This document shows, piece by piece, positions 20,907 through 33,039 of a stretch of 64,000 nucleotides of DNA (position 1 is the stretch's first letter; each line of letters opens with the position of its first letter). A program made the position numbers and the translations under genes. Under the pieces are notes generated by a model. That model was not told the origin of the DNA, ran no database searches, and saw only the letters and a program-made list of their open reading frames with translations. The DNA comes from Ipomoea triloba (lineage: Eukaryota; Streptophyta; Magnoliopsida; Solanales; Convolvulaceae): the NCBI RefSeq assembly GCF_003576645.1, contig NC_044917.1, forward strand, positions 8,961,596 to 9,025,595, written 5' to 3'.

Positions 20907-23330
20907 TGTACCTAAGATTCTTTAATGCATTATAAAGTAAGATATTTATGAAAGTAGATATGGGCCTCTAAATTCCATTAAAGCATTCCTTCCAATCTTT
21001 TTGAGGATTTGTTATGCCTCTCTAATTTGTACTCTTTTTTTTTTTGGAGACGTGGAGATTAGGTTTAGCCCCATCCTCTCTAATTTACACACATACACAA
21101 TAAATAAATATAGAATTATGCTAGTCACTCCTAAAAAAATTCTTCATTATTTTCCCTCTTAACATGAAATTATTTGATTGGTTACTTTACTTTTTTTTTT
21201 TTTTTATTAAAAGTTAGTGGGGGCATCTAATTCATGACACCCAATAATTACAAGTCATGTCATGGATGGAACTGACAAATTATACTATGGACCAGGGTTT
21301 ACCTTACATTATGGACCTTAGTCTAAAATAACATTTAGAATATATCAACTGTAGGCACATAATTTTTAGACTAAGGTCTATAATGCAAGATGAACTTGGT
21401 TCATGGTATAATAATTGTTTGTAACCATCCATGATCCATAGTGGTTTTATATCCACATTATTGCATATTTCAAAGCTTGTATCCGTAGTACAAGTTCAAG
21501 AAAATTTTGAGATATTTTCATAACTTGTTCTTCTTTTGTTGAATTACTTTGTTATAACATGAGTAATTTGTCAATTTCTTGTATCTCATAATTTTGATCA
21601 TTATCAAAGTGTCACTGCATTTTTTTCCTTTTTTCCCCTTTGCTTTAAAATGGCTGATATTCCCTAATTGACGATTAGGATGCGTTCTCAATTTTCTCCT
21701 AGCACCAATACTTATGTGTCCCATACCAAAGGAATGATAAAAAGTTAAATAAAATTGATGTAATAGGTGTAAGAATTCTGCATTTTATTCTTGACCAATT
21801 TCATAAACCAAAAGTGTGGTTATAGATTTCAAAAACATAAAATTAAAGAGGAGAGGTTTATCCCAAATAAGTCCAATTTTGAAGGAGAGGGATGTGGCAA
21901 TGGTGGTGGAGGGAAGGCGATGGAGATGTGAATGGTTATGGAGGCAATTTTTATTTTATTTATAAAAATTGTATTTTTGAGTACTATTGACTCTATTACA
22001 AAGTAGTATCTGTTCTATATTTTCTCTATCTATTGCAACTCAAATAATTCATACTCCACTACCGGGATTCAATCATGTGACATTTCCTCAAGAAGAATTA
22101 TAGATGCGTCATCTGAGTACAAAGTACTTGTCGTAGAAATTGTATTTAATACAACATAGTAATTAAATTATATTGAAAAATAAAATCAAATCGTTGTAGA
22201 TTTGTAGGGGCATTAGTGATTGAAGCAAGCATATATCACAGGCAGATATTGCACTACGTATAGTTTTCTATCAACGCATAATTAACCACATATGTGTTGA
22301 GCATATAATATATAAACATAAATGTGCAATCCAACTATCAGCTGAGGCTTTTAGTTGGATGGAGCAGATTCAATTGTATGAATGAATATATGATGCTCAA
22401 TAATGCAGATAGATAAGCTTTTGACTAGGTGAGCCCCATCCATTATATTGTTTGAATTAACAACTATGTGTTTGCACGCATGCAAATGATGCTTTTTGCC
22501 TTGTGCCTCTTGTTGTTTTCCTTTTGTCCTTAAGATTAACTTTCAGTTCCAAATATCTTGTCCTCTCCTCGATCTCACTTCAATTCATTTCTTCTGCATT
22601 CGTGTGTACCCTTCAATTCTGTACTGTCCCCCCCCATAACTTGTAAATAAAGCACTCACATTTTGAATAGTCCATTCATCAACTTGTTGGTCTCTGGTAG
22701 GTGAAACTCAAATCAAATCCAATCCAATCCCTTTATTTATGTGAACCAGAGCGAGATGCCCATCCCCATCCAGTTTTTATAACAACAAAGTCGATGACTA
22801 GATTGACAACAATATGTATGTGTAGTACTAGTGTTATTGAAATGTTAGTAGTGTGGTATATTTATTCCAGGGCATGTTCTAATTTCCAAGTGAGGCACAT
22901 TACATACCCTATAAAAAGCTGGAACTGGGCCCCACAAGGCTAATTCAAGTGGTAGACCGCCTAACCTAGAGCTAAAACTCTTCGTAACTCTTTAGAATGG
23001 AGATGGATCCTTTATGTGTAGACTCACAGAGACAACCACATGGACTTATTGGGAGGCTACATAGCTGACCCATAATTTACCTCATGGGGACTGGAATTCT
23101 GGAGATTTAAGATTAGTCTAACCTAAGCTAGGAAACTGAACCTGAATTAAATGATGCAATAAGAATATGATTAGAGTTTTGCTATACATTTTTTTGGATG
23201 TGATTTCTGCATCTCTGAATCACTAGAAACAAAACCAATTAAAAACTAGCCATTTCCTGAACTCACAAAGTACACCAGATCAGAATCTCATACACAGTAA
23301 CATACATATATATGTGTATATAAAGCAATG
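20905..23330. other. Intergenic, no host gene seen
   Basis: Contains the inverted repeat at 21240-21450. A poly(T) and a GACTC-type SINE tail near 21965-22080 resemble 27895-27965. A possible tRNA-derived repeat lies around 22920-23060. I see no protein-coding gene. Confidence 0.5.
21240..21450. repeat. Inverted repeat (MITE, family shared with 33040-33320)
   Basis: The left arm contains TATACTATGGACC and ATTATGGACCTTAGTCTAAAA. The right arm mirrors it with TTTTTAGACTAAGGTCTATAAT and GGTTCATGGTATAAT, then CCATCCATGA. The centre is AT-rich and no coding is present. Confidence 0.7.
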
Positions 23331-23334
23331 AATA

Positions 23335-24157
23335 TCAGCTTGCAGCTTCAGAGATGCTGTTCAAAGATGGTTGCCATGCTTTGCATTTCACTGCTCCTGC
23401 TGCTGATGAGTTCCCCCCTGACCTATGTTTTATCTGCACATATATACATCTTTATTAGATTATAATAATAATTGGAAATTAAAGCATTTAAGAAAAAAAT
23501 GTTTATATTAACCTGATTACAGTGCTCCTTATTTTCAGATCTTGCAATAAGTCCTGTCTTGGAATCTGAAGTTGGTTTTGGTCTCATCTTTTGTTGCTTC
23601 TCTATTGGCTCCGCTTGCTGTTTCATCTTCCCATTCTTTTTAGCCCACAACCCTTTCATTACCTCTGAACAACAAACACAAAAATCCAAAAACTCGTCAC
23701 TAAAACCATAATCAAAACAGAATCTACTCTAATCTAATCTATTCAACAGATCCTCTGATCTCTTCTAATCTTCCTGCTGGTGTCGGTTACACATATTTCT
23801 CCTCCATTCAAAACCTTGAAAGAGAAATAGGGATCGGAGAAGAAACTTAATTAACACCAACTAACCTTGAGTGGTGATTAGTCTGTAAACATGGCCGAGA
23901 AGGAGAGTATCTGTGGGCTTGAGAAGCTTAATGCGGGTAATGCGAACGGGGATGTTGTTCTTGTTGTCGTTTGTAGCGCCGGCGGCGGCGGCGGCGGGGT
24001 TGAAAGTGGTGGTCGTGAGGAGGAGGGCGACGTAGTGGCCGGGATTCATCTTCATGATGTCGCTCGCCGGAACCGGCCAGTAAAGCTTGTCAACTCGCCC
24101 GCCGCCGGGATGTTGGATTAGCAGAGTTGCATTGTCCACTGCTTGGCAATTTCCCAT
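23335..24157 (-). CDS. DUF4228 (PADRE) domain protein
   Basis: Minus-strand exons 24157-23866, 23664-23513 and 23433-23335 join in frame with GT-AG introns to give 180 aa. The start MGNCQAVDNATLLIQHPGGG is the classic DUF4228 opening; Gly2 and Cys4 could be acylated, which is inference. Next come KLYWPVPASDIMKMNPGHYV, an alanine/threonine-rich insertion, RITRIKLLKPTDTLLLGHVY and RLIT. A basic linker follows (MKGLWAKKNGKMKQQ). The C-terminus is KAWQPSLNSISEAAS, the conserved WxPSLxSISE box. PADRE proteins are plant-specific, and many respond to pathogens or abiotic stress; their biochemical role is poorly known. A GA-rich leader lies just upstream of the ATG on the minus strand. Confidence 0.93.
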
Positions 24158-24345
24158 CTCTCTCTCTCTCTCTCTTAAGAGGAGTGGAAACCTAGGTTGC
24201 AGAGAGTGAAAATGAGGTTTAGGGAACTGGGGAGGAGGAATTGAAGAAGGAGAATCAACGCAGCTGCTCTCTCTCTCTCTATATCTCTCTCTCTATATAT
24301 ATCTCTATATACACCATTGCCACACCAACCCTTATATATATATAT
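24158..24345 (-). promoter_or_regulatory. GA-rich leader and promoter-proximal repeats of the PADRE gene
   Basis: On the minus strand there is a GAGAGA run directly before the ATG (24158-24177) and further AG/TATA runs at 24266-24310. These are purine/pyrimidine tracts typical of plant core promoters and leaders. No transcription start can be fixed. Confidence 0.45.
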
Positions 24346-24399
24346 ATTGGGGATTGGTTTTGATAAATATTTGTGTGGATACCAATACTTTTTAATCTT

Positions 24400-26690
24400 T
24401 TCCAAAAAAAATAATTAAAGTTGTTTCATTTTTATTTTTTTTTAAATAAAAATTGAAAGTGTATATAAAAATAAATATTTTCTATAAAATGTTTGGCATA
24501 TATATAGTGTCATTGATAGATCAGATCACCATAGAAATACCAACAAAAAAGAATTGTTTTTTTACCTGGACTAGTAGTTTACTTAAGATTCTGTGTTTTG
24601 TGTGCCAGGTTTTTCAAACTTTAATAATTTCAATTCTAATTTCATTTTCACTTTTTGTCTCACGAATTCTATAATCTAACCAATTCTAATTTTATATTCT
24701 AATAATTTCGCCTCAGACCTGCTTTTTAATTTTTCTTTCTCTTTTTCCTTTTTCTCTCTCATCTCTCTTCCAATTGGCATCTCAAAAATCAAAAAGAAAT
24801 TACTACTATTGAGGATGCTTACACATTGTGTCATTAATGTATTCATTTTTTATATTTAATTATTATACATGTACTATTTATTAATTCGTATGATAGCCAG
24901 TTAATGAAGTAATAAATAAATATTTTTCTAAAAAAAGTATAAATAATGTCACATGGAAATGAATATTAGGTGGTAATTTTAATTGAAAAAAAATAGCATT
25001 ATTCTAAATATATTCTTAGAAGTGTTATGCAGACAAGAATTTGATAAATGACATGATAAAGTGTTTGCACGAGGGGTCAATTAACTATATGAATAACATG
25101 GTTTGGACGGATCCATTCTTGAAAAGAGTAATTAGACTAAAAATTTTATGTTTGAATATGTGAGCATAAATATAATATATATGTGCAGTACAATTATCAG
25201 ATTAGGTTTTTAGTTGAGATGAAGCACATGCTTTAATTTGGTATCAGAACTATGCAAAAGGTCATGGGTTTGAACCTCTGCGTCATTCAATTTAATCTTT
25301 TCTTCCCGTCTCCTTTCTATACGTATATTTCTTTATAAAAATTTTTTATATGGAGTAACAATTTTTCTATTTATTTCATAAATGAATCTTAACGGTGATA
25401 AGAAAAAAATAAAAAACGTTTTAAAAACTATTTTTCCAATATAATATATTAATATAAGTATATCTTATTATACTAAATACTATTAGTATTGATGCTTATA
25501 ATATTTGCTATAATTACAATTAGGGAGATCTATATAATTGTATCATGTATAATCTGGTACGGGTGTAAATATATTTTGTATAATTTTTTTTTATATAATT
25601 ATAAGTAACGTGGTTACTTATGATAATGTAAAACTCTTTGAAATTAAATAATTAAAACTCTTTGAAATTAAATAATTAACTTTTTTGCTTAGTTTTTATT
25701 TTGTTTTCCTTTAAAAAAAAATTGTTTGTGGTAATAGTGTGTGACAACGTTATTAGAATGTACTTTGGTTAAGCAAATGTAATGATGGGGAGACGTTACA
25801 GAGATTAATGAGTGAGTAAACTCATTATGACCACGTGTTTTTATCATCTCTTCTCCTCTATATCCCCCACAGCCCCACTCCTACGTTACATTCCACTTCA
25901 CGCGTCTTGTCCCTTTACAAAATTAATCTTGTGACAAATTCCAAACTCTTTCGTATTCTGACCTGACATGATTGAAAAACGGTAAGTTATTTTGTTTAGA
26001 GTCACTATGAAAATGATAAATCATAGTGATTCAACTAATTAATAAATGTAAGATTTTTTTTTTCAATGTACACAATAACTTTTTTCTTTTTGAGAGGTAA
26101 CTCTCACATTGCTACTGATAAGACTCGATCTGCTTTTATGATAAATTTTATTTATATGACTAATTAAGGGGCAATAATTTTACCAAACAACTTGTACTCA
26201 AATGACACTTTTGTGACTCTCACTGAAAGAATATTACAAGATCAAATTTCGATAATGAAGTATTGATTTTTTGTACTATAACAAATAAAAATATAATTAT
26301 ATTGTAATAAAATTAATAGTACTAAAAAAAGAGACAATAATTTGATTAAGTTTGAGGTAGACGCAGTAGAAGTGAGGATGGGGATTGGGGGATTAGAAGG
26401 GACAGCAAAGGCGTGAAATTCAGTGGGAAAAGAGAGAGCGGGGGGCCATCGGAAAACGCACATCCCTCACTCACGCGCAAAGCGTGCCTTCTCCCCCTCC
26501 CGCGGCCTCTCCCTAATCACTGCTTTGTTTCTCTCCCCCCACACACTTCTCATCATTTTTCTTACAATCTTTTTGTCCCATTTTGCCATAATATATGCAC
26601 CAAATTTTATTTTTTTTAAATGTGATATTTTATTAAGAAAAAAACATTAGTTTTAGTCTCTTTTCAGTAATATTGACTCTGGTATAATAT
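24400..26690. other. AT-rich intergenic DNA
   Basis: No gene is seen. A tRNA-like repeat lies near 25235-25310. Around 25630-25680 the block AAACTCTTTGAAATTAAATA is repeated in tandem. A C-rich stretch at 26460-26545 gives chance open frames. Confidence 0.5.
25235..25310 (+). mobile_element. tRNA-like SINE head (another family)
   Basis: TTGGTATCAGAACTATGC followed by GGTCATGGGTTTGAACCTC resembles an initiator-Met-type tRNA head with a B-box. No acceptor-stem pairing of a working tRNA is seen. Confidence 0.5.
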
Positions 26691-26699
26691 AGTATAAAT

Positions 26700-26768
26700 G
26701 AGGCTTAAACCAACCCCTCCCACATGGAGGTACAACCGGGTGTTACTAGACCACAAGGTCATTGGCTT
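26700..26768 (-). mobile_element. SINE family 2 fragment
   Basis: On the minus strand it reads GACCTTGTGGTCTAGTAACA, CCATGTGGGAGGGGTTGG and TTTAAGCCTCAT, matching the family head. Confidence 0.65.
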
Positions 26769-26861
26769 AGTTTTAGTCTCTCAGTTATACATATATTCGT
26801 AATGTAAAACCAGTTTATAAGCTATTGTAAGTGTAAAATAATAATGTTTAACTTAAGAATA

Positions 26862-27288
26862 AGAGTCAAATAAGTTATCCAATTACACACCAAGTTAAAA
26901 TTAGGTCACTCAACTCAAAAAATTACAATGGGTCCCTGAACAACGCAAGTTAATGCAATTACACCTAAAATGACTTGACATGTCGATTCTTTTATTTAAA
27001 AATAATTTTTAAAATTTTATTTTAATAATTTTAAATAAAATAATTATTCTGAAATTAAAAAAGGCCGCAACTTTTTTTTTAAATAACTTCAAAATAATTA
27101 TTTTATTTAAAATTATTAAAATAAAATTTAAAAATTACTTTTAAATAAAGGAATCGTCATGCCAACGGTAAACAAGTCATTATAGGTGTAATTGCATAAA
27201 ATTGCGTTGTTCAATGACTTAATTGTAATTTTTTTAGTTTAATGACCTAACTGCAGTTTAGTGTGTAATTGAATGACTAATTTAACCT
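26862..27288. mobile_element. Fold-back MITE
   Basis: The ends mirror each other: TAAGTTATCCAATTACACACC at left, and on the opposite strand from the right end TTAGTCATTCAATTACACAC. Inner blocks such as GGTCACTCAACTC and a central palindrome of AAATAATTTTAAATAAAA type also pair. No coding. It resembles the element at 60753 in layout. Confidence 0.7.
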
Positions 27289-27289
27289 A

Positions 27290-27859
27290 TATTTCTTTAA
27301 TTTATATGAGCTTAGACATTATTTTAAGATAAACTAAATATGAAAGTAGGATAAAATGAAATAATATTAAGGAACGTGCTAAATGATGTAACGAGCATTT
27401 CCAAATGGGAAAAAAGGAGTCATTTCCATTGTTGGTCCTATTGTTATTGTGGCATTGCCAATTTTAGTCTACTTCATTAATTTTTGTCACATTACAGTCA
27501 GTCTTATTTAGTCATTGCCACTTTTAGTCCACCGTTAAAATTTTCGTCAAATGGCCGTCCAAAATAGGGATATTTTTGGTCTTTTCATGCTTTAGTCATC
27601 TCCTAGACCATGAACTTATTTTAAATTGGACCTTGACCAACTGGTATAATCCGATCCTGGTCTACACTCGACCCCATTTTTTCAAGCAGGTTCAGGATTA
27701 GTTCAATCCTGAATTGATCTGTGGCCACCTATACGAAGTATTAGTGGTGTTTGATTAGAATTATTAAGGGAGGAAAGCAGGCCTAGAATTTGCCATATTA
27801 CCACACCCCTATGTCAAAGTCTCGATGCTGACTAGTCAAATTAAAAATAAATTATTCAA

Positions 27860-27891
<32 letters not shown>

Positions 27892-27985
27892 GAATTCTAC
27901 TGACTCGGTTACATTCACAATGTAGTATCTGTCCATAGTTACTTTCTCAACCTACTGAAGCACAAAGAGTCAACAGATGCCTCTA
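27290..27985. other. Intergenic
   Basis: No gene is seen. It contains an (AT)n plus poly(T) tract at 27862-27890. A SINE-type tail (ACAATGTAGTATCTGT) near 27915 also occurs at 31222 and 21995. Confidence 0.5.
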
Positions 27986-28343
27986 CTGACACGATAAATA
28001 AAATATTCAGCTAGAGCTGCTCCTGTATAAGGAGCGAGGTATTGTAATGTAGCAGGGGAATCCGTGGTTTCGGCTACCACAATAGTGTATTCCATCGCCC
28101 CCCTTTCCTGTAAGGTAGTAACTACCTGAGCCACAGAAGATGTTTTTCGCTCAATAGCTACATAAACACATATTACATTTTGACCTTGTTGATTGAGAAT
28201 CGTATCCGTGGCTACTGATGTTTTACCGGTTTGTCTGTCCCCAATAATTAATTCTCGCTGACCACGTCCTATAGGGATCATCGAATCGATAGCAATAAGC
28301 CCGGTTTGAAGAGGCTCATATACGGAACGACGTGAAATAATAG
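27986..28343 (-). pseudogene. atpA: Plastid atpA fragment in the nucleus (NUPT)
   Basis: Minus-strand translation gives [20 protein letters not shown], then [20 protein letters not shown] (Walker A), [34 protein letters not shown] and [14 protein letters not shown]. This is the central part of the chloroplast CF1 alpha subunit, not the mitochondrial form: the loop after NVICVYVAI lacks the mitochondrial insertion and the C-terminal words are plastid-type. The frame is open, but both ends stop abruptly in non-plastid DNA. Changes such as ERKTSS where plastids normally have GQKASS show it is not under selection. Only about 118 of some 505 residues are present, so it is non-functional. Confidence 0.92.
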
Positions 28344-28344
28344 T

Positions 28345-29267
28345 TAAACAAACATTAATAATTCAAATATTCAATAAAATTTTAAATTCAATAACTTATC
28401 CATATAATCTAAACAAAAATTAATATAAAATCTAATAATAATTCCCAACATACATAAAGTGTTTGAAAAATTAAAGTTCATCAAACATTACAATATTTTA
28501 TCATATTCTTATTTTTATCTTATTAAGGAATTTAAGATTTAGTCATTGCAATCACATTATAATCAACATTAGTTTTACATTTTAAAAAATAATAAAAATT
28601 ACTAGCTGAAGTTCATAACGAGACAGTTGATATATATGTATATATATATATATGTAAAAGGCAGCTTTATCCAACATCGTGACGTCTTCATCATATCCGA
28701 AAAGGGCTTTTTGCCTTCACAATCGTATTCCATATTTATCTCCACATTCAAGTGTTCAACACACTATTGTTGTTTCCCAGCAAAGTAACACAAACATTAG
28801 AATCAAAACTACTTTATTTTATTTTCTCATCATTTCTTTTAAGCTGCCTACATCTCTTTTTGTCTAAGCGTGGAACAACTCTTCAATTATTGTTACTTAC
28901 TTTTTACATTATTTCAGTGTAATACTGTCTATTTTAAATCTCGTTTGTACAAATTTATTTTTTTACACTTACACCGTACAGAACCTTGATATTAATAGAA
29001 TATTATCCACACTTATACTGTAATATATCTTCCTTTTTTTTTCTTTTTTTCTTTTTTTAAATTTGTGGGTAAGAAATTAAATGGCCAACCCCGGCCCAAC
29101 ACTTTGTTTATCTTAATTAAAATTGAACATTGTATTCCATTTCAGCTAAAAACATGATAGTACTATACATAGTCTCTTTTTTGCATTGGCTTAAGATTAG
29201 CTCTGATATCAAATTAAATGATATGTTTTATCTTAATTAAAAGGCTCAATGGTCAATTATATTACTC

Positions 29268-29327
<60 letters not shown>

Positions 29328-29545
29328 ACAACTTCCTAGAAAAATAATAATAATAGAATTAGTCCTATTGTTGCTTCCCCTTTAATTTATCTTTTTCCTA
29401 TGCTCCACAACTAGTACTACACAAAAGAGGAGTAGATATAGTCAAAGAGGACATGATTATGAAATGGGCAGCAAAGTGGTAATTGGTCAAATAATTAAGT
29501 CTTCCATATACATGCCTCCTATTTTAAGCTTGGGTGGAGAAGATA
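28345..29545. other. AT-rich intergenic DNA
   Basis: No gene is seen. It includes (AT)n at 29273-29325. Near 29195-29215 the minus strand reads TTTGATATCAGAGCTAATC, which looks like a Copia primer-binding site or tRNA-like remnant, but no LTR was found next to it. Confidence 0.5.
29273..29325. repeat. (AT)n microsatellite
   Basis: Uninterrupted AT dinucleotides, about 26 units. Confidence 0.95.
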
Positions 29546-29560
29546 TATATGCAATTATAT

Positions 29561-29742
29561 GTTTTTTTTTTGTCAGACCACGAGACGTATCCAGACTAAC
29601 CTCTGTTTGCACCGGTCCGCCCTAATTAAGGGACAAAGTGCTGGTCAGACTATTGGTGTTTTCATGCGAGATACTGGGTTCAAACTCCCGACCTCTCTTA
29701 AGAGATGAGAGTGCACGACAACTCATGCCAACCAAGTTGGTT
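29561..29742 (-). mobile_element. SINE family 3 with target duplication
   Basis: ATATGCAATTATAT occurs at 29547-29560 and 29743-29756. The poly(T) at 29562-29571 is the tail in minus orientation. The right end carries the tRNA-like head (minus strand: TTGGCATGAGTTGTCGTGCA and GGGAGTTTGAACCC). A second copy is at 53879. Confidence 0.85.
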
Positions 29743-30274
29743 ATATGCAATTATATTTTGCAAATGATATGATACCGAGTTTTGACAAATTAAAAGGAAT
29801 TGTAAGTACATGAAATAATAATAATAATACATGGGATTGCTTCAATTATGACTCATGCACCATCATCTTCATGCTTTGGTCCTCAAAATTGAGATCATGC
29901 TATAATTACTTGTTCCATTTCAATTATACTCATTTTGACAAATTAATATTGGCTTTAAGCCTTTAACTACTAAAGTCAATAGTGGATGACCACAATCCAA
30001 TTATAACTCATTCATGCATGCAGTATTCCAAACAGTGATGACATGCATTGTTAGATACTAAATTATTGAATTTTTTTTTAAATATTACTATTATTAATGG
30101 CTTATTGAACAAAATCCATCACAAAACTGGATAATTAGGGGTAAAATTGGCAAGAAACATGACTAACTCTTAGATAGGATGTTGAAAGAAATGACTTGTA
30201 AAATTATATTTTTGAAATCATATCCAAAAATGTTTATTTATATTAAAAGGTTATTGCTAAAAAAAGGTTCATAC

Positions 30275-30287
<13 letters not shown>

Positions 30288-30370
<83 letters not shown>
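30288..30370. repeat. Long (AT)n microsatellite
   Basis: About 41 AT units, preceded by a short CATA run at 30272-30287. Confidence 0.95.
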
Positions 30371-30373
<3 letters not shown>

Positions 30374-30591
30374 AATTAATTATTATAGATTTATATCCGG
30401 AAATCTAAAATTTGGTAATTTAATATAAAATTTTGCCTCCTGTGACATCAAATAATTATATATATTCAATTAACACTTAATTTTATGCTTTTATTTCAAT
30501 ATAATGACTTCTTCTCTTCTTCTATCTTCTTCTTTTTTTGACAATAATGTAACAAAATTTCTACTTTATCAGTAGGGTATGGTTAAGTCAA

Positions 30592-30620
30592 GTTTTTTTT
30601 TTTTTTTTTTTTTTTTTTTT
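30592..30620. repeat. Poly(T) tract
   Basis: About 29 T residues. Confidence 0.9.
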
Positions 30621-30833
30621 GTTGTAAAGATCTAATAGTATAATTAAATTTAATTATTACAAAAATTAAACGTGGTATTAAATTATCAAAACTTAAAGAT
30701 TCGAATATAATTATCATAAGTTACGTACAAAGATTTTTTTTTTTTCATCAAGACATTCATCTATCTTTATGAGACATGAGATGAAATTAAAGGTTTTATT
30801 TCACCAATTTATTTTTGTACTCCATAAAAATAA

Positions 30834-31150
30834 GGGTGTGTTTGGTTCGCACATGGGAATTAGAATTGGAATGGGTATCACATACTTAGTAATGGTAATG
30901 GATATTGATAGATGAAAGTATTTTACATGTTTGGTAATTGATAGTAAGGCGGAATGTGAATGATTATTAATAATTGGAGAAACGCTTGAGGAGGAAAGAA
31001 ATGAAACTCTTATTTTATTAGGCTTATTTTATTAGAGAATGAATTTTGCAATTAAGAGGTAATCAAAGCACATAGTAGTGTTCTAAAAACCTCGACCAAA
31101 CAATTTTGATACTCATTCCTCATAGCTAAACCTATCAACCAAACACACCC
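30834..31150. mobile_element. Tourist-like MITE (GGGTGTGTTTGGTT family, diverged copy)
   Basis: Ends are GGGTGTGTTTGGTT and AACCAAACACACCC with TAA on both sides (30831-30833, 31151-31153). The inner sequence (CACATGGGAATTAGAATTGG, AATGGGTATCA) is a diverged form of the copies at 56657-57269. 317 bp, no coding. Confidence 0.88.
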
Positions 31151-31214
31151 TAAGTTACTCATTATATTTCTTGGTCGGCAAGTGAGGCTAATATATCTTC
31201 CAAGTGAAAAAGAA

Positions 31215-31330
31215 ATTTTATTACAATGTAGTATTTGAGCACAAAGAGACAGCAACACCTCCATTGAGGCTCGAATCCACCCTCTCTCATATGGAGATGC
31301 AGCTGGGTGCCACTAGACCACAAAGTAATT
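31215..31330 (-). mobile_element. SINE family 2
   Basis: On the minus strand: TTTGTGGTCTAGTGGCACCC, GAGGGTGGATTCGAGCCTCA (B-box) and ACTACATTGTAATAAAAT at the 3' end. Confidence 0.75.
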
Positions 31331-31871
31331 GCCATTTTAACTGTGATGTTAATTGTTTTATTGACACTATCAATTGATTAAGCGAGAATATCAAGTATAG
31401 TTTTACTTTTAATCAACTTTACCATATTAAATTTTTTTTTAATATTGATGATTTTTTATTGATCGAGCCCATCATAAAATTGAACTAATATTGAAAAATA
31501 TGTGCTAAGATAATATTGGATTAATACGTAGAATGGTACATATTTTAGTACATGTTTTCTAATATGTGTAAATAGTGTGTGTTTATAATCCTACATGACG
31601 CACGTTGTTGTGCATTTTAATACATAGAATGATGCGTTTTATTACGTATGTTGATGAATTTTAAGTGAATAGGTGCATTTGGTTATAGTGTGAAATGGTA
31701 TGTTTTATCTGTCCTCTCTGGTGCATTTTAGTACGTAGAATGGTGTGTATTATTACCACATATATATATTGTGCGTTGATTTGATGACTTGATGTAATCT
31801 AATGGCTGAAAAAAGGCTGCACCGCCACACCTAAGGAACATGCCACACTTGAACTCAACTATATATATATA

Positions 31872-32405
31872 CAGTGTTGCAAAAATCCCGCCTAGGCGTC
31901 TATTAATCCCCGCCTAGGCGCTAGGCGCTGGTCGACCGCCTAGCGTATCACCTTAAATGGTGGTCTAGGCGGCTGGCCGGCTAGCGACCGCCTAAGCTCC
32001 GCCTAGGCCGCTTAGACACTGTCTGCCTATGCTTCCTAGGCGCCGACTAGACCTTCTAGGCACCGACTAAGCCGCCTAGTCGGCGGATTAACTATTGTTC
32101 TTTTCTTTTTTTAATGGGTTATTTCACTCAAAACAACATCATTTTGAGCAAAATAACCCTAAATTGCACAAACTGTAGATATTTTTTAGGTTAATATTTA
32201 ATATTTTAGAATTAACTATTAAAGTATTATATAATTTCTAATTATTAGTCTTTAAAAAATTTAAAATACTTAAACAAATTTTTTAAAAATAAAAAATAGA
32301 ATAAAAAATACACGGGCGCCTAGGCGCCAATTAATCCCCGGCTAGGCGTCTTAGGCGCTAGGCGCTCCCCGAGCGCCCGAGGAGCGCTTAGCGATTTTTT
32401 CAACC

Positions 32406-32408
<3 letters not shown>
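31872..32408. mobile_element. CCTAGG-rich hAT-like element
   Basis: Ends are CAGTGTTGCAAAAATC and GATTTTTTCAACCATG (imperfect TIRs of about 16 bp). Both sides carry TATATATA, which fits an 8-bp hAT duplication but is ambiguous because the flanks are AT repeats. Next to each end are GC-rich arms full of CGCCTAGGCG and GCGCTAGGCGC-type palindromes, and the arms pair with each other (ATTAATCCCCGCC against GGGATTAATTGG). The centre is AT-rich. 537 bp, no coding. Confidence 0.75.

Positions 32409-32444
<36 letters not shown>
32409..32444. repeat. (AT)n microsatellite
   Basis: About 18 AT units directly right of the hAT-like element. Confidence 0.9.
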
Positions 32445-32448
<4 letters not shown>

Positions 32449-33035
32449 GACTAAAAAATATGCAATGTGAATCAAATTGACTCTTCTCTTCTCTTTTCTT
32501 TTTTCTTTTTCTTTTCTTTTCTTTTCATATATGAAGTTTATTAAAAGGTAAGATTAATATTTGAACTTGAGGCTTATTATGTTAATTATTTGAATGCAAA
32601 GCTTAATCTATATTATTATATCAATTACAAAACAACTTTCAATGTGTATGTGAGTGTACAAAATACATCATGTAGGGGAAGCTAAGCTAGCCAATCAAAA
32701 AGTTTGAATGTTTGATAATTGGGGAGGGATGTACTTGGGAAAAAAACAACAACTACAGATCAAATGGTTTCCTTTCCAACCTCAAAATATATATAGGACA
32801 AACCTCAGTATCAAATTTAAAATGTTGGTCGAATATCATCTGAGAGGATTTCTGTCTTCGAATCCGACGAATGGCAATGTATTGTGCTCTCATTTCCATT
32901 TGATCTGCACTACCACCGGCCTCCAAATAATTAAGCTACATGATTCACCTGTCCATATATATATGATGTGTGAAAATTTTATTAGACGAGATACATCATA
33001 TAATTGGATAATTCAGGGCTAATTGGTAACAAGCA
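32445..33035. other. Intergenic
   Basis: TTCTTTTC-type pyrimidine run at 32475-32525. The open frame at 32708-33022 shows no known motif or codon bias, so no gene is called. Confidence 0.45.
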
Positions 33036-33039
33036 TGAA

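Noticed and set aside
25235..25310. Functional tRNA gene
   Set aside because: B-box-like and A-box-like words exist but no acceptor-stem pairing or cloverleaf can be drawn; same for the heads of the other SINEs.
29195..29215. Copia primer-binding site marking a nearby LTR
   Set aside because: TATCAGAGC-type sequence on the minus strand, but no LTR with TG/CA ends adjoins it.
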